In this document: positions 26,905-37,247 of the stretch, piece after piece
Position numbering within the stretch: position 1 is the stretch's first letter
Layout of the letters: the number at the start of each line of letters is the position of its first letter
Assembly: GCF_011039135.1 (NCBI RefSeq)
Contig: NZ_JAAKEJ010000001.1
Coordinates: 930,001-994,000, forward strand
Source of the DNA: Desulfovibrio sp. ZJ209
GTDB lineage: Bacteria > Desulfobacterota > Desulfovibrionia > Desulfovibrionales > Desulfovibrionaceae
Direction of reading: 5' to 3'
Length of the DNA stretch: 64,000 nucleotides
Made by a program: the position numbers and the translations under genes
Notes under the pieces: generated by a model
The model's database searches: none
Told to the model about the DNA's origin: nothing
The model's input: the letters and a program-made list of their open reading frames with translations, nothing else

Positions 26905-26979
26905 TGGCTGGGTTGCAAGGACTCGAACCTTGATTAGCGGAGCCAGAATCCGCCGTCCTGCCAATTGAACGACAACCCA
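26905..26979 (-). tRNA. tRNA-Gln (anticodon CTG)
   Basis: The minus strand TGGGTTG acceptor pairs with CAACCCA, then discriminator G and encoded CCA. The anticodon stem GCGGA/TCCGC closes a TTCTGGC loop, giving CTG. It is four bases upstream of tRNA-Glu, so the two are co-transcribed. Confidence 0.93.
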
Positions 26980-26995
26980 GTGCTTGCGAAGCAGG

Positions 26996-27024
26996 ATACT
27001 AGGACCACAGGCACAGGATGTCAA
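26996..27024 (-). promoter_or_regulatory. Strong promoter of the tRNA-Gln/tRNA-Glu unit
   Basis: TTGACA (27024-27019), a 17-base spacer and TAGTAT (27001-26996) lie 17 bases before tRNA-Gln. This is close to the sigma-70 consensus. The same promoter may fire into the integrated elements if the terminator at 26773 is leaky. Confidence 0.85.
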
Positions 27025-27280
27025 GCAGATTTTCTCAAATGGCGAATATCGCCCACTCCCCAAGCAAACAATCGGAAGAGGGTACGTTGCGCGAGGGAGC
27101 ATGGGCGTGGATAAGTGGCGGCCACATGGCCGCCCCCAGCCCCGCGCGCTGTGCTGCTCCCGATGACTACTCGCTCCGCACAACTCCGCCGGGAGGCAGC
27201 GTCCCCGGGCTTGCGCTGATACGCGATTTCCGGGTATCACAGTCCCGCGGCGGACTTCCGCGCAGGAGCTCAGAGCGGCA

Positions 27281-28339
27281 ATGAACGAACAGGTGCGCCA
27301 TTTTTTGCGCGAGGCTGGGCCCGTGCTCTGCCTGGATATTGGCAGCGGCACGCAAAAGGCCCTGCTTGCCCGCGCCGGCCAGGGATGCGCCAACTGGCCC
27401 CGGTGGCTCCTGCCCTCCCCAGCGCGGCTGGTGGCCCAGCGCATCCGCGAGCTCACCATGCTCCGCTGCGGCGTCTGGCTCGCCGGCGGCATCATGGGCA
27501 ACGGCTTCCTTGATGCGCTCCGCGCGCACCTTGGCGCTGGGCTGCCCACCTCCGCCACGGCCTCCGCCTCCCGCGCCATTGACGCAGACCCGGAGGCCGT
27601 CCGCGCCCTTGGCGTCACCATAACCGAGACCTGCCCCGCCGACTGCGTGCCAGTCCATCTTGAGGATTTTTCGCCCGAATTCTGGCAGGGCCTGCTGCGC
27701 CTCTCCGCCCTTCCCCAGCCGCACCTCATTCTCGCGGCCGCGCAGGATGACGCCAGCCACGCCGGCGCGCCGCGCGACACCCGCATGAAGGACTGGACCG
27801 TCCTGCTCACGTCCGACGCCGACCCCACCCGCTGGATCTACGCCCAGGCGCCCGCCACGCTGCGGCGCCTGCACGCGCTCCAGCAAAAGACCGGCGGCCC
27901 GGTGGCCGACACGGCAACCTGCGCCATTCTCGGCGCGCTCTGCGACGAAAGTGTGCTCGAGCGCAGCTTCCGCGAGGGCATCACCATTGTCAGCGTCGGC
28001 AACGAGCACACGTTCGCCGCCCTCGTCTACCAGGGCCACGTCTGCGGACTCTACGAGCACCATACCGACGGCCGCGAGCTGCCGCTCCTGCTGGATGATT
28101 TGCACCAGCTCCGGCTGCGCTGGCTCCCGCCCGAGAACGTGCACGCCAGCGGCGGCCACGGCACGGCCTTTGGCGCCCAATGCGAGGCGGCGGGCAGTTT
28201 TGCGCCCACTTATCTTTTGGGGGCCCGGCGCAGCCTGCTCGCCGGGCACGGGCGCGACATCGCTCCTCACGGCGACATGCCCCATGCCGGCTGCTTCGGA
28301 ATCCTCCACGGTTGGGCGCACGCGCGCCCCCACTCCTGA
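27281..28339 (+). CDS. DUF1786 protein (actin-like ATPase fold)
   Basis: A 352-residue protein that opens its conserved region with the phosphate-binding loop LCLDIGSGTQKALL (about residues 17-30). It later has SVGNEHTFAALVYQGHVCGLYEHHTDG, a second phosphate-type loop (shown as VSVGNEHTFAAL and CGLYEHHTDG). DUF1786 proteins are sometimes labelled pyruvate formate-lyase activating-like, but that name is not supported by a radical-SAM CxxxCxxC motif here. Its role is unknown. It begins the plus-strand chromosomal run after the tRNAs. Confidence 0.75.
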   Translation: MNEQVRHFLREAGPVLCLDIGSGTQKALLARAGQGCANWPRWLLPSPARLVAQRIRELTMLRCGVWLAGGIMGNGFLDALRAHLGAGLPTSATASASRAIDADPEAVRALGVTITETCPADCVPVHLEDFSPEFWQGLLRLSALPQPHLILAAAQDDASHAGAPRDTRMKDWTVLLTSDADPTRWIYAQAPATLRRLHALQQKTGGPVADTATCAILGALCDESVLERSFREGITIVSVGNEHTFAALVYQGHVCGLYEHHTDGRELPLLLDDLHQLRLRWLPPENVHASGGHGTAFGAQCEAAGSFAPTYLLGARRSLLAGHGRDIAPHGDMPHAGCFGILHGWAHARPHS

Positions 28340-28372
28340 CGCGGCTTGCCGCCCACCTTTAAAGGACGACCG

Positions 28373-29671
28373 ATGGACGTTTTTGACCCTGCCGAACTCT
28401 GGACACGGGATCACATCGCCGCCACCCAGCTGACGCGCCTGCGCAGCACCATCGCCCGGGCGCGGCGCTGCGATTTCTACCGCCGGCGCCTGGACGAGGC
28501 CGGCATCGACGCCAGAAACATCCACAGCCTCGACGATCTTGCGCGCATCCCCTTCACCACCAAGGACGACCTGCGCGCCCAGTACCCCACGGGCCTTTTG
28601 TGCGTGCCGCAAAGCGAGATCGTGCGCATGCACTGCTCGAGCGGCACCACGGGCTCGCCGGTGGCCATCTGCCACACGCAGAACGACATCAATTCCTGGG
28701 CCGACCTCATGGCCCGCTGCATGTATATGGTGGGGGTGCGGCGCGAGGATGTGTTCCAGAACATGTCGGGCTACGGCCTGTTCACCGGCGGCCTCGGCAT
28801 CCATTTCGGCGCCGAGCGCCTCGGCTGCATGACCATCCCGGCGGGCGCGGGCAATTCCCGCCGGCAGATCAAGCTCGCCAAGGATTTCCGCACCACGGTG
28901 GCGCACATCCTGCCCTCCTACGCGCTCATCCTGGGCGAGCATCTGCGCAGCATGGGCGAAGACCCGCGGGACTTCCCCCTGCGCATCGCGCTCGTGGGCG
29001 CCGAGCCCTATACCGAAGAGTTCCGCCGCCGCATCGAGGATCTGTTCGCCATGAAGGCCTATAATTCCTACGGCCTCTCGGAGATGAACGGCCCGGGCGT
29101 GGGCTTCGAGTGCCTGGCGCAGGACGGCCTTCACATCTGGGAGGACGCCTACATCCCCGAAATCGTCGACCCGGCCACGGGCAAGCCCGTGCCGGACGGC
29201 GAGGTGGGCGAGCTCGTGATGACGAGCCTCTGCCGCGAGGGCATGCCCATCCTGCGCTACCGCACGCGCGACCTCACCCGCTTCCTCCCCGGGAGCTGCG
29301 CCTGCGGGCGCCGCCACCGCCGCATGGACCGCATCCTCGGCCGCGCGGACGACATGTTCATCGTCAAGGGCGTCAATATCTACCCCATGCAGATCGAGGA
29401 GGTCATCATGACCTTCCCCGAAGTGGGGCAGAGTTATCTCATCCTGCTGGAAAACAACGGCTTCGGCGACGTGATGCGCGTGCAGGTGGAGATCCGCGAC
29501 GAGTATTTCGTGGAGGACATGCGCGTGCTCCACAACCTGCAAAAGGTCATCGCCCAGCGCCTGCGCGACGAGATACTGGTCACGCCCAGCGTGGAACTCG
29601 TGGAGAGCAACAGCCTGCCGCGCACCGAGGGCAAGGCCGTGCGCGTGCGCGACCTGCGCGAAAAGAAATAA
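28373..29671 (+). CDS. Phenylacetate-CoA ligase-like (PaaK family) AMP-forming enzyme
   Basis: A 432-residue adenylate-forming enzyme that would activate an aryl or other carboxylate to its CoA thioester through an acyl-AMP. The ATP loop is CSSGTTGSPVAICHT (about residues 83-97). Other blocks are YNSYGLSEMNGPGVGFEC, the RYRTRDLTR hinge region and the C-terminal GRADDMFIVKGVNIYP. CACGRRHRRM carries a Cys pair seen in this family. The ATG at 28373 is the family start. It is preceded by the DUF1786 gene by 33 bases. The substrate cannot be deduced. Confidence 0.87.
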   Translation: MDVFDPAELWTRDHIAATQLTRLRSTIARARRCDFYRRRLDEAGIDARNIHSLDDLARIPFTTKDDLRAQYPTGLLCVPQSEIVRMHCSSGTTGSPVAICHTQNDINSWADLMARCMYMVGVRREDVFQNMSGYGLFTGGLGIHFGAERLGCMTIPAGAGNSRRQIKLAKDFRTTVAHILPSYALILGEHLRSMGEDPRDFPLRIALVGAEPYTEEFRRRIEDLFAMKAYNSYGLSEMNGPGVGFECLAQDGLHIWEDAYIPEIVDPATGKPVPDGEVGELVMTSLCREGMPILRYRTRDLTRFLPGSCACGRRHRRMDRILGRADDMFIVKGVNIYPMQIEEVIMTFPEVGQSYLILLENNGFGDVMRVQVEIRDEYFVEDMRVLHNLQKVIAQRLRDEILVTPSVELVESNSLPRTEGKAVRVRDLREKK

Positions 29672-29674
29672 GCC

Positions 29675-30277
29675 ATGGAGTTTTTCCCCTTTGCGCCGCT
29701 TTTGGCGGGGGCCTTTCTTGCGCTCCTCTGCCTCGTGCTCTTTCTCAATATCTTCGGGCTGCCGGCCAACTGGATCATCCTGGGCCTCGTGGCCCTCTGG
29801 AAGCTGGTCATGCCCGCGCAGGGCGCGCTCGACGCCTGGTTCTGGGCCGGCATGGTGGCCTTCGCCCTGCTTGGCGAGGCGCTGGAACTGGGCGTGCAGG
29901 TGCTCAAGGCCCGGCACTACGGCTCCAGTTCTTCCGGCACCTTCGCGGGCATGGTGGGCGCCTTCGTGGGCGCCATCCTGCTGGCGCCGCTCTTCTGGGG
30001 GCTGGGGGCGCTCCTGGGCGCCCTCGCCGGCGCGTGGCTCGGCTGCTACGCCATGGAGATCGCCCGGGGGCGCCCCTCGGGCGAGGCCATGAACGCGGCC
30101 ATGGGCGCCATGATGGGCCGCTTTTTGGGCACTGTCTGCAAATGCGGCACCGGCGCGGCCATGATCGCCCTCACCGCGCACCACATCTGGCCCGAGGCCA
30201 TGGAGATGGGCCCCTCCGGCGAGGCGCCGGCGGAAGTGGTGCGCCTCTTCCTGCATGCCGCAGCGGCCTGCTGCTGA
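29675..30277 (+). CDS. DUF456 membrane protein
   Basis: A 200-residue protein with two hydrophobic N-terminal helices (LLAGAFLALLCLVLFLNIFG; LVALWKLVMPAQG) and a Gly/Ala-rich region with glycine-zipper repeats (GTFAGMVGAFVGAILLAPLF; ALLGALAGAWLGCY) as in DUF456. It sits three bases after the CoA ligase and overlaps the TrmJ-like gene by 23 bases, so they share a transcript. Function is unknown. Confidence 0.8.
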   Translation: MEFFPFAPLLAGAFLALLCLVLFLNIFGLPANWIILGLVALWKLVMPAQGALDAWFWAGMVAFALLGEALELGVQVLKARHYGSSSSGTFAGMVGAFVGAILLAPLFWGLGALLGALAGAWLGCYAMEIARGRPSGEAMNAAMGAMMGRFLGTVCKCGTGAAMIALTAHHIWPEAMEMGPSGEAPAEVVRLFLHAAAACC

Positions 30278-31055
30278 GGCCTCCGTGCTGCTCGATACCG
30301 TTGAAGTCGTCCTTGTGCGGACGCGCTTTCCTGAAAATATCGGCATGGCCGCGCGGGCCTGCGCCAACATGGGCTGCCCCTGCCTCTGCCTCGTGGCGCC
30401 GGAGCGCTGGGACATCGCAAAAGCGCGGCCGCTGGCGACGCCCAAGGGGCTGCCCGTGCTGGAACACATCCGCGTGGCCCCAAGCCTTGCGGAAGCCGTG
30501 GCAAAGAGCCGCCTTGTGCTGGGCACCACGGCGCGCCTTGGTGGCTGGCGCAAGAGCGTGCTCACCGCCGACCAGGCGGGCAGCGTCACGGCAGGGGCCG
30601 TGCGCGCCGGGGAGCGCGTTTCGCTGGTCTTCGGCTCCGAAGACCGGGGTCTTTCCAATGAGGAATCCCTGCTCTGCCAGCGCCTCGTCACCATCCCAAC
30701 AGCCGGGGAGGCGAGCTCGCTCAATCTCGCGCAGGCGGTGCTCATCGTGCTCTATGAATGCGCCCGCGCGCTGCGGGGCAGGGATATGGAGGGGGAAGCG
30801 CCCTCCGGGGAGGATACGCCCCGCACCGGCGCCCGGGGCATCACCGCCGCCGAGCAGGAACGGCTCATGGCACATTTCAAGGCCATGCTCCTCGCGCTGG
30901 ACGTGCTGCGCGGCGACAACCCGGAGTATTTTCTTTTGCCGTGGCGCAGGCTTTTCGGGCGCGCGCGGCTCAGGCGGCACGAGTATGACGCGCTCATGGG
31001 CCTGTGCCGCCAGGTGCGCAACAAACTGGAAACAGGGCAGAACGGCCAAGGCTGA
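30255..31055 (+). CDS. trmJ: TrmJ-like tRNA 2'-O-methyltransferase (SPOUT family)
   Basis: A 266-residue SPOUT methyltransferase. TrmJ makes the 2'-O-methyl group at position 32 in the tRNA anticodon loop. Seen: VVLVRTRFPENIGMAARACANMG (motif 1; blocks VLVRTRFPENIGMAAR and ACANMG), LVFGSEDRGLSNEE (motif 2) and IPTAGEASSLNLAQAVLIVL (motif 3), which form the knot that binds S-adenosylmethionine. The C-terminal 90 residues are a TrmJ-like helical extension. The length matches TrmJ and not the larger RlmB. Confidence 0.87.
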   Translation: MPQRPAAEASVLLDTVEVVLVRTRFPENIGMAARACANMGCPCLCLVAPERWDIAKARPLATPKGLPVLEHIRVAPSLAEAVAKSRLVLGTTARLGGWRKSVLTADQAGSVTAGAVRAGERVSLVFGSEDRGLSNEESLLCQRLVTIPTAGEASSLNLAQAVLIVLYECARALRGRDMEGEAPSGEDTPRTGARGITAAEQERLMAHFKAMLLALDVLRGDNPEYFLLPWRRLFGRARLRRHEYDALMGLCRQVRNKLETGQNGQG

Positions 31056-31166
31056 AACGGGCTCCACGCACTCACATTCTCAGCATCCCGCCATGGGCAT
31101 CGGTGTGTTCCGCATGCTCGCCGCAGTGCACCGGCACATGCGCACATTCGCTCCCAGTGACAGCTT

Positions 31167-32863
<1,697 letters not shown>

Positions 32864-32907
32864 TCTCCAGCACTCCTTCTCATTGGTTCAGGCACACACC
32901 GTCAACT

Positions 32908-32939
32908 TGATCACGGAAATACGAAAAAACCCGTGATCA
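32908..32939. terminator. Perfect 9-base inverted repeat after ychF
   Basis: TGATCACGG (32908-32916) pairs with CCGTGATCA (32931-32939) around 14 bases. On the minus strand the loop contains six T residues. It lies 66 bases after the ychF stop and just before the transferase leader, so it may end ychF transcription. Confidence 0.45.
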
Positions 32940-33004
32940 GTCACAGTAATGTACGACAGTCAGCTTTAAGGCGAGTCCACCGCCAGTGGAAGTCTTCCCT
33001 TCCA

Positions 33005-34108
33005 TCAGACATTGAAGAGAAAGTGCATGACATCCCCGTCCCGCACCACATAGTCCTTGCCTTCCACGCGCAGGACGCCGTCGGCCCGGCAGGCCGCCTC
33101 GCTCGCGTGGCTCATGTAGTCATCGTAGGAGATGACCTCGGCGCGGATGAAGCCGCGCTCGAAATCCGTATGGATGACGCCCGCGGCCTGCGGGGCCTTC
33201 CAGCCCTTGCGGATGGTCCAGGCGCGCACCTCGTCCGGCCCGGCGGTAAAATAGCTCGCGAGGCCCAGAGTGGCATAGCCCGTGCGGATGATGCGCCCGA
33301 GCCCGTCCTCCTCCACGCCATAGGAGGCCAAAAGTTCCGCCTGCTCCTCTTCGGGCAGGCCCTGCAATTCCTCCTCAAGGCGCGCGCAGATGCGGGCGAA
33401 GCCGGCGCCCCGCGCCTCGGCGAGCTCGCGCAGCTTTTCGGAGTGGGCATTGCCCTCGGCCACGCTCTCCTCGTCCACATTGGCGCAATAGATGACCGGC
33501 TTGGCCGTGAGCAGACCGAGCTCGCGCCAGGAGGCGAGAAAGGCGTCCGCGCCTTCAGGCAGGGGAAAGGTGGAGGCCGGCTTGCCCGCATTGAGGTGCG
33601 CGAGCAGCTGCTCCATGATGTCGGCCGATGCCCTGGCCTCCTTGCTGCCCTTGGCGGCCTTGCGCAGCCGCTCGAGCCGCTTTTCCACGCTTTCGATGTC
33701 CGCCAGCAAAAGCTCGGTCTCGATGGTCTCCACATCGCGCAGCGGGTCCACGCTACCGTCCACATGGACGATGTTCTCATCCTCAAAGCAGCGCGCCACC
33801 TGCACGATGGCCGCGCACTCGCGGATATTGCCGAGGAACTGGTTGCCCAGGCCTTCGCCCTTGCTGGCCCCGCGTACGAGGCCCGCGATGTCGATGAAGT
33901 CCACCTGGGCGTGGATGGTGCGCTGGGGCGTGACCTTGCGCGACAGGGCGTCCACGCGCGCGTCGGGCACGGCCACGGTGGCCTTGTTGGGCTCGATGGT
34001 GCAGAAGGGATAGTTGGCCGCCTGCGCGTTCTGGGCCTTGGTGAGGGCGTTGAAAAGCGTGGACTTGCCCACATTGGGCAGGCCGACGATACCGATGCTC
34101 AGTGCCAT
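33005..34108 (-). CDS. ychF: YchF-type ribosome-associated ATPase
   Basis: A 367-residue Obg-family P-loop protein. YchF prefers ATP, binds ribosomes and influences the oxidative-stress response. Seen: G1 loop GIVGLPNVGKSTLFNAL, FCTIEPNKA, G3 in DIAGLVRGASKGEGLGNQFL, a central coiled coil, and the C-terminal TGS domain (FERGFIRAEVISYDDYM; VEGKDYVVRDGDVMHFLFN). Length and both ends match the family. It is divergent from the siroheme gene that starts at 34349. Confidence 0.95.
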   Translation of the reverse strand: MALSIGIVGLPNVGKSTLFNALTKAQNAQAANYPFCTIEPNKATVAVPDARVDALSRKVTPQRTIHAQVDFIDIAGLVRGASKGEGLGNQFLGNIRECAAIVQVARCFEDENIVHVDGSVDPLRDVETIETELLLADIESVEKRLERLRKAAKGSKEARASADIMEQLLAHLNAGKPASTFPLPEGADAFLASWRELGLLTAKPVIYCANVDEESVAEGNAHSEKLRELAEARGAGFARICARLEEELQGLPEEEQAELLASYGVEEDGLGRIIRTGYATLGLASYFTAGPDEVRAWTIRKGWKAPQAAGVIHTDFERGFIRAEVISYDDYMSHASEAACRADGVLRVEGKDYVVRDGDVMHFLFNV

Positions 34109-34348
34109 GGCGACTCCTGTGCCTGTTCGTTGGAGGTCCTTGCGTTGCGCGGGGCGCTACCGGCCCCTTGGTAGGGAAAGAACGGCCCACTGTCAATGGG
34201 CTGCGCCGCCCGGGCGCCCTTGCCGCGCTCACGCCTCTCCCTCGCGTGCTTGCAATCGCCGCGCCCTCGGGTATGCTTGGCGAGATGCCGGGGCGCAGCC
34301 CGCAAAACACCCGCAAAACAAGGGCCGCGCCCGGCAAGGACAGCGCCA

Positions 34349-35107
34349 ATGCCCTTCACTTATCCGCTTTTTCTCTCCCTTGAGGGCGAGCATTGCCTTG
34401 TGGCCGGCCTCGGCGAGGTGGGCCGGCGCAAGCTCGCCGCTGTGCTCGCGGCCGGCGTGGGCTCGGTGCTCGCGCTGGAGAACGGCTTGCCTGGGGTGGC
34501 GGGTGGTGGTGCCGGCGACGATGAACTCGCAGGGCTGTGCGCCGACCCACGGGTGCGCCTCGAGCGGCGCGCCTGCACGGCGGCGGATGTGGGCAGCGCC
34601 CGCCTGGTCTTTGCCGCAACCTCCGACGCGCGGGAAAATGCGCGCATCGCCGCCCTGTGCCGCGAGGCCGGCGTGCTCTGCAATTGCGCGAGCGCGCCTG
34701 AACTGGGGTCCTTCGCCGTGCCGGCCGTGGCGCGCGCGGGCGAGCTTCGCGCCGCCCTCTCCACCGGCGGGGCGAGCCCGGCGCTCACCCGCATCCTGCG
34801 CCGCGAGCTCGAGTCGTGGCTCGCGCCGCGCGCGGCGCTCGCGCGCTTTCTCGGGCGCTTGCGGCCCCTTGTCCTTGCCATGGGGGCGGATACGCGGCAC
34901 AATGGCCAACTGTTCCGCAAAGTGGCGGCTTCACCCCTCGGGGACTGGCTCGCCGCTGGCGACCTTGCCCGCTGCCGCGCCTGGCTCGAGCGGGAGCTGC
35001 CGACCGCGCTGGCCGTGCAGGCCCTGCCGCTTCTGGACGGGACGGCGGATGCCCACACGGAGATGCCCCGCAGCGGCAGTGACGGAGAAACGCATGAGTT
35101 TTGCTGA
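34349..35107 (+). CDS. Siroheme synthase N-terminal domain (precorrin-2 dehydrogenase)
   Basis: A 252-residue protein with the Rossmann start FTYPLFLSLEGEHCLVAGLG and EVGRRKLAAVLAAGVGSV. Then come FAATSDARENARIAALCREA and the dimer segment AALSTGGASPALTRILRRELE. This is the NAD-dependent precorrin-2 dehydrogenase/ferrochelatase module of siroheme synthase, without the methyltransferase half of CysG. In sulfate reducers siroheme feeds sulfite reductase and the alternative heme route. The ATG at 34349 is chosen over long upstream read-through. It overlaps the CcsA-like gene by 14 bases. Confidence 0.87.
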   Translation: MPFTYPLFLSLEGEHCLVAGLGEVGRRKLAAVLAAGVGSVLALENGLPGVAGGGAGDDELAGLCADPRVRLERRACTAADVGSARLVFAATSDARENARIAALCREAGVLCNCASAPELGSFAVPAVARAGELRAALSTGGASPALTRILRRELESWLAPRAALARFLGRLRPLVLAMGADTRHNGQLFRKVAASPLGDWLAAGDLARCRAWLERELPTALAVQALPLLDGTADAHTEMPRSGSDGETHEFC

Positions 35108-35936
35108 TTTTCTGGCACCTGAGACCTCCACCGCCATCACCCTGGCGGTCTATGCGCTGGCCGGCGCGGCGGGCCTCATCGGCATGCTCGCGCGGCTCCC
35201 ATCGTGGCGCAAGGGCGCCTGCTTCCTCGCCGGCGCGGCCTTCACCTGCCAGACGCTCCTGCTCGCGCTCGGCGCGCATGGCGCGCACCACGGTGGCCTC
35301 ACGCTCGGCGCGTATCTCCAGATGCTCGCCTGGTTCGTGCTGCTCTGCGGCCTCGGGCTGTGGGCGCGCTTCCGGCAGGAGGCGCCGCTCATCTTCGCGG
35401 CGCTCCTTGGCCTCATCCTCTTTCTCATGTCCACGCCGTGGCTCGGGCAGGCCGTTCCCCTGCCCGCCTCGCTCAAGGGGCCCTTTTTCGCCTTCCATAT
35501 CGGCGCGCTCTTTTTGAGCCTCGGGCTCCTGGCCCTGGCTTTCGCCGCCGGGGCGCTCTTCCTCTTCCTCGAGCGGCGCATCAAGAGCAAGCAGCGCATG
35601 CAGGGCATCTGGCAGGACATGCCGGCGCTCGCCATCCTCGATAAAATCAACGCCGTCTGCGCGCTCACGGCTTTCCCGCTCTACACGCTGGGCATCGTGG
35701 CCGGGCTGTTCTGGGCGCGCCCGGTTTTCGGCAGCACTCTTTCGGGCGACCCGAAAGAAGTGGTGAGCCTGCTCGTCTGGCTCCTGCTCGGCGTGCTTTT
35801 CCACAACCGGCTCGCCAATGGCTGGAAGGGCCGCAAGCCCGCCAGGCTCGCCGTTTTCATCTTTCTGCTCTCGCTCTTTTCGCTCGTCGTGGTCAATGTT
35901 TTCATGGAAACGCATCACGCCTTTGTGCGCGGATAG
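35094..35936 (+). CDS. CcsA/HemX-like cytochrome c assembly membrane protein
   Basis: A 280-residue protein with about eight membrane helices and conserved His residues in GAHGAHHGGLTLG, FFAFHIGALFLSL and the C-terminal ETHHAFVRG, as expected of the CcsA/HemX-like family that handles heme during cytochrome c maturation or tunes HemA. The tryptophan-rich WWD signature of true CcsA is not evident, and the size suits HemX. It lies between the siroheme gene and hemA, the common order in Desulfovibrio-type genomes. GGAGA precedes the ATG. Confidence 0.82.
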   Translation: MSFADFLAPETSTAITLAVYALAGAAGLIGMLARLPSWRKGACFLAGAAFTCQTLLLALGAHGAHHGGLTLGAYLQMLAWFVLLCGLGLWARFRQEAPLIFAALLGLILFLMSTPWLGQAVPLPASLKGPFFAFHIGALFLSLGLLALAFAAGALFLFLERRIKSKQRMQGIWQDMPALAILDKINAVCALTAFPLYTLGIVAGLFWARPVFGSTLSGDPKEVVSLLVWLLLGVLFHNRLANGWKGRKPARLAVFIFLLSLFSLVVVNVFMETHHAFVRG

Positions 35937-35945
35937 GCGGGGCGT

Positions 35946-37244
35946 ATGCGGCAGGACATCGTTCTTGTGGGCCTGAACCACCGCACCGCCGGCGTGGATG
36001 TGCGCGAGCGCTTCGCCCTCGCCGGGCACTGCGCCCCGGAGACCTGGGCCGTGCCCTGCGCAGACCCGGTGGCCGAGGCGCTCATCCTTTCCACCTGCAA
36101 CCGCGTGGAGCTTTTGGGCGTCGGCGCGGACGGCGGCGCCGTGCGCGAGCATCTTTTGCGCTCCTGGGCGGGGGCGCGCCAGGCCGAGCCCGAAGAGCTT
36201 GCGCCCTACCTCTATGAATACCACGGCGCCGAGGCCGTGCGCCATCTCTTCGCCGTGGCCGCGAGCCTGGACTCCATGGTACTCGGCGAACCGCAGATCC
36301 TGGGGCAGCTCAAGCAGGCCTACCGCAAATCCGTGGAGAGCCGGGCCACGGGCGTCATCCTCAACCGGCTGCTGCACAAGGCCTTTTCCGTCGCCAAGCG
36401 CGTGCGCACCGAAACGGCGGTGGCCGCCAATGCCGTTTCCATCAGTTATGCGGCCGTGGAGCTGGCGCGCCGCATTTTTGGCGACATGCCGAAGCACCGC
36501 GCGCTCCTGGTGGGCGCCGGCGAAATGGCGGAGCTCGCCGCCATGCACCTGCTCCAGGCGGGCATCGACGAGATCGTGGTGGTCAACCGCACGCGCGAGC
36601 GCGCCGTGGAGCTGGCCAAGCGCTTCCGCGGGCGGGCGGCCGGCTTTGAGGAACTGCAGGCCCGCATCGCCGAGGCGGACATCATCATCACCTCCACGGG
36701 CTCGCCCGAGCCCGTCATCCGCGCGCGCGACCTGCGCGCCGTGCTCAAGACGCGCAAGAACCGGCCCATGTTCTTCATCGACATCGCGGTGCCTCGCGAC
36801 ATCGACCCGGATGTCAACGGGCTCGACAACGTCTATCTCTACGATATCGACGACTTGCGCGAAGTGGTGGAGGAAAACCTCGCCGGGCGCCGCGAGGAGG
36901 CCGCCAAGGCCGGGGCCATCCTCGACGAGGAGGTGGCGCTCTTTTCGCGCTGGCTGGAGAGCCTGGAAAGCCAGCCCACCATCGTCGAGCTCGTCCGGCG
37001 CGGCGAGCGCGCCGCCGAGGAGGAGCTGGCCCGCACCCTCAAGCGCCTCGGCCCGCTGGACGAGAGCCAGCGCGCGGCCATCACGGCCATGGCCCACGCC
37101 ATCGCGCACAAGCTCAACCACGACCCCATCATGTTCCTCAAGGAAGACGGCATGGCCCGCGAGGGAGCGCCGGCCCGCGTCAACCTCGTGCGCCGCGTCT
37201 TCGGCCTCGACGCCCCCCACGGCAGGCGCGGCCGGGGAGCCTGA
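35946..37244 (+). CDS. hemA: Glutamyl-tRNA reductase
   Basis: A 432-residue enzyme that reduces Glu-tRNA(Glu) to glutamate-1-semialdehyde, the first step of tetrapyrrole synthesis. Seen: VGLNHRTAGVDVRERFAL, the catalytic Cys in LILSTCNRVELLGV (about residue 52), SLDSMVLGEPQILGQLKQAY, the NADPH fold ALLVGAGEMAELAA and FFIDIAVPRDIDP. The C-terminal helical dimer domain is complete. It follows the CcsA-like gene by 9 bases and precedes tilS by 3 bases. The substrate tRNA-Glu is encoded in the same window. Confidence 0.95.
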   Translation: MRQDIVLVGLNHRTAGVDVRERFALAGHCAPETWAVPCADPVAEALILSTCNRVELLGVGADGGAVREHLLRSWAGARQAEPEELAPYLYEYHGAEAVRHLFAVAASLDSMVLGEPQILGQLKQAYRKSVESRATGVILNRLLHKAFSVAKRVRTETAVAANAVSISYAAVELARRIFGDMPKHRALLVGAGEMAELAAMHLLQAGIDEIVVVNRTRERAVELAKRFRGRAAGFEELQARIAEADIIITSTGSPEPVIRARDLRAVLKTRKNRPMFFIDIAVPRDIDPDVNGLDNVYLYDIDDLREVVEENLAGRREEAAKAGAILDEEVALFSRWLESLESQPTIVELVRRGERAAEEELARTLKRLGPLDESQRAAITAMAHAIAHKLNHDPIMFLKEDGMAREGAPARVNLVRRVFGLDAPHGRRGRGA

Positions 37245-37247
37245 GGC

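Noticed and set aside
27040..27280. A riboswitch or small RNA upstream of the DUF1786 gene
   Set aside because: There is one short inverted repeat (GGCGGCC/GGCCGCC) but no conserved riboswitch core that I can recognise.
27167..30745. A 1192-codon open frame on the minus strand
   Set aside because: It lies opposite four well-supported plus-strand genes, is Ala/Arg/His-rich and repetitive, and arises from high GC at the third codon position of the true genes.
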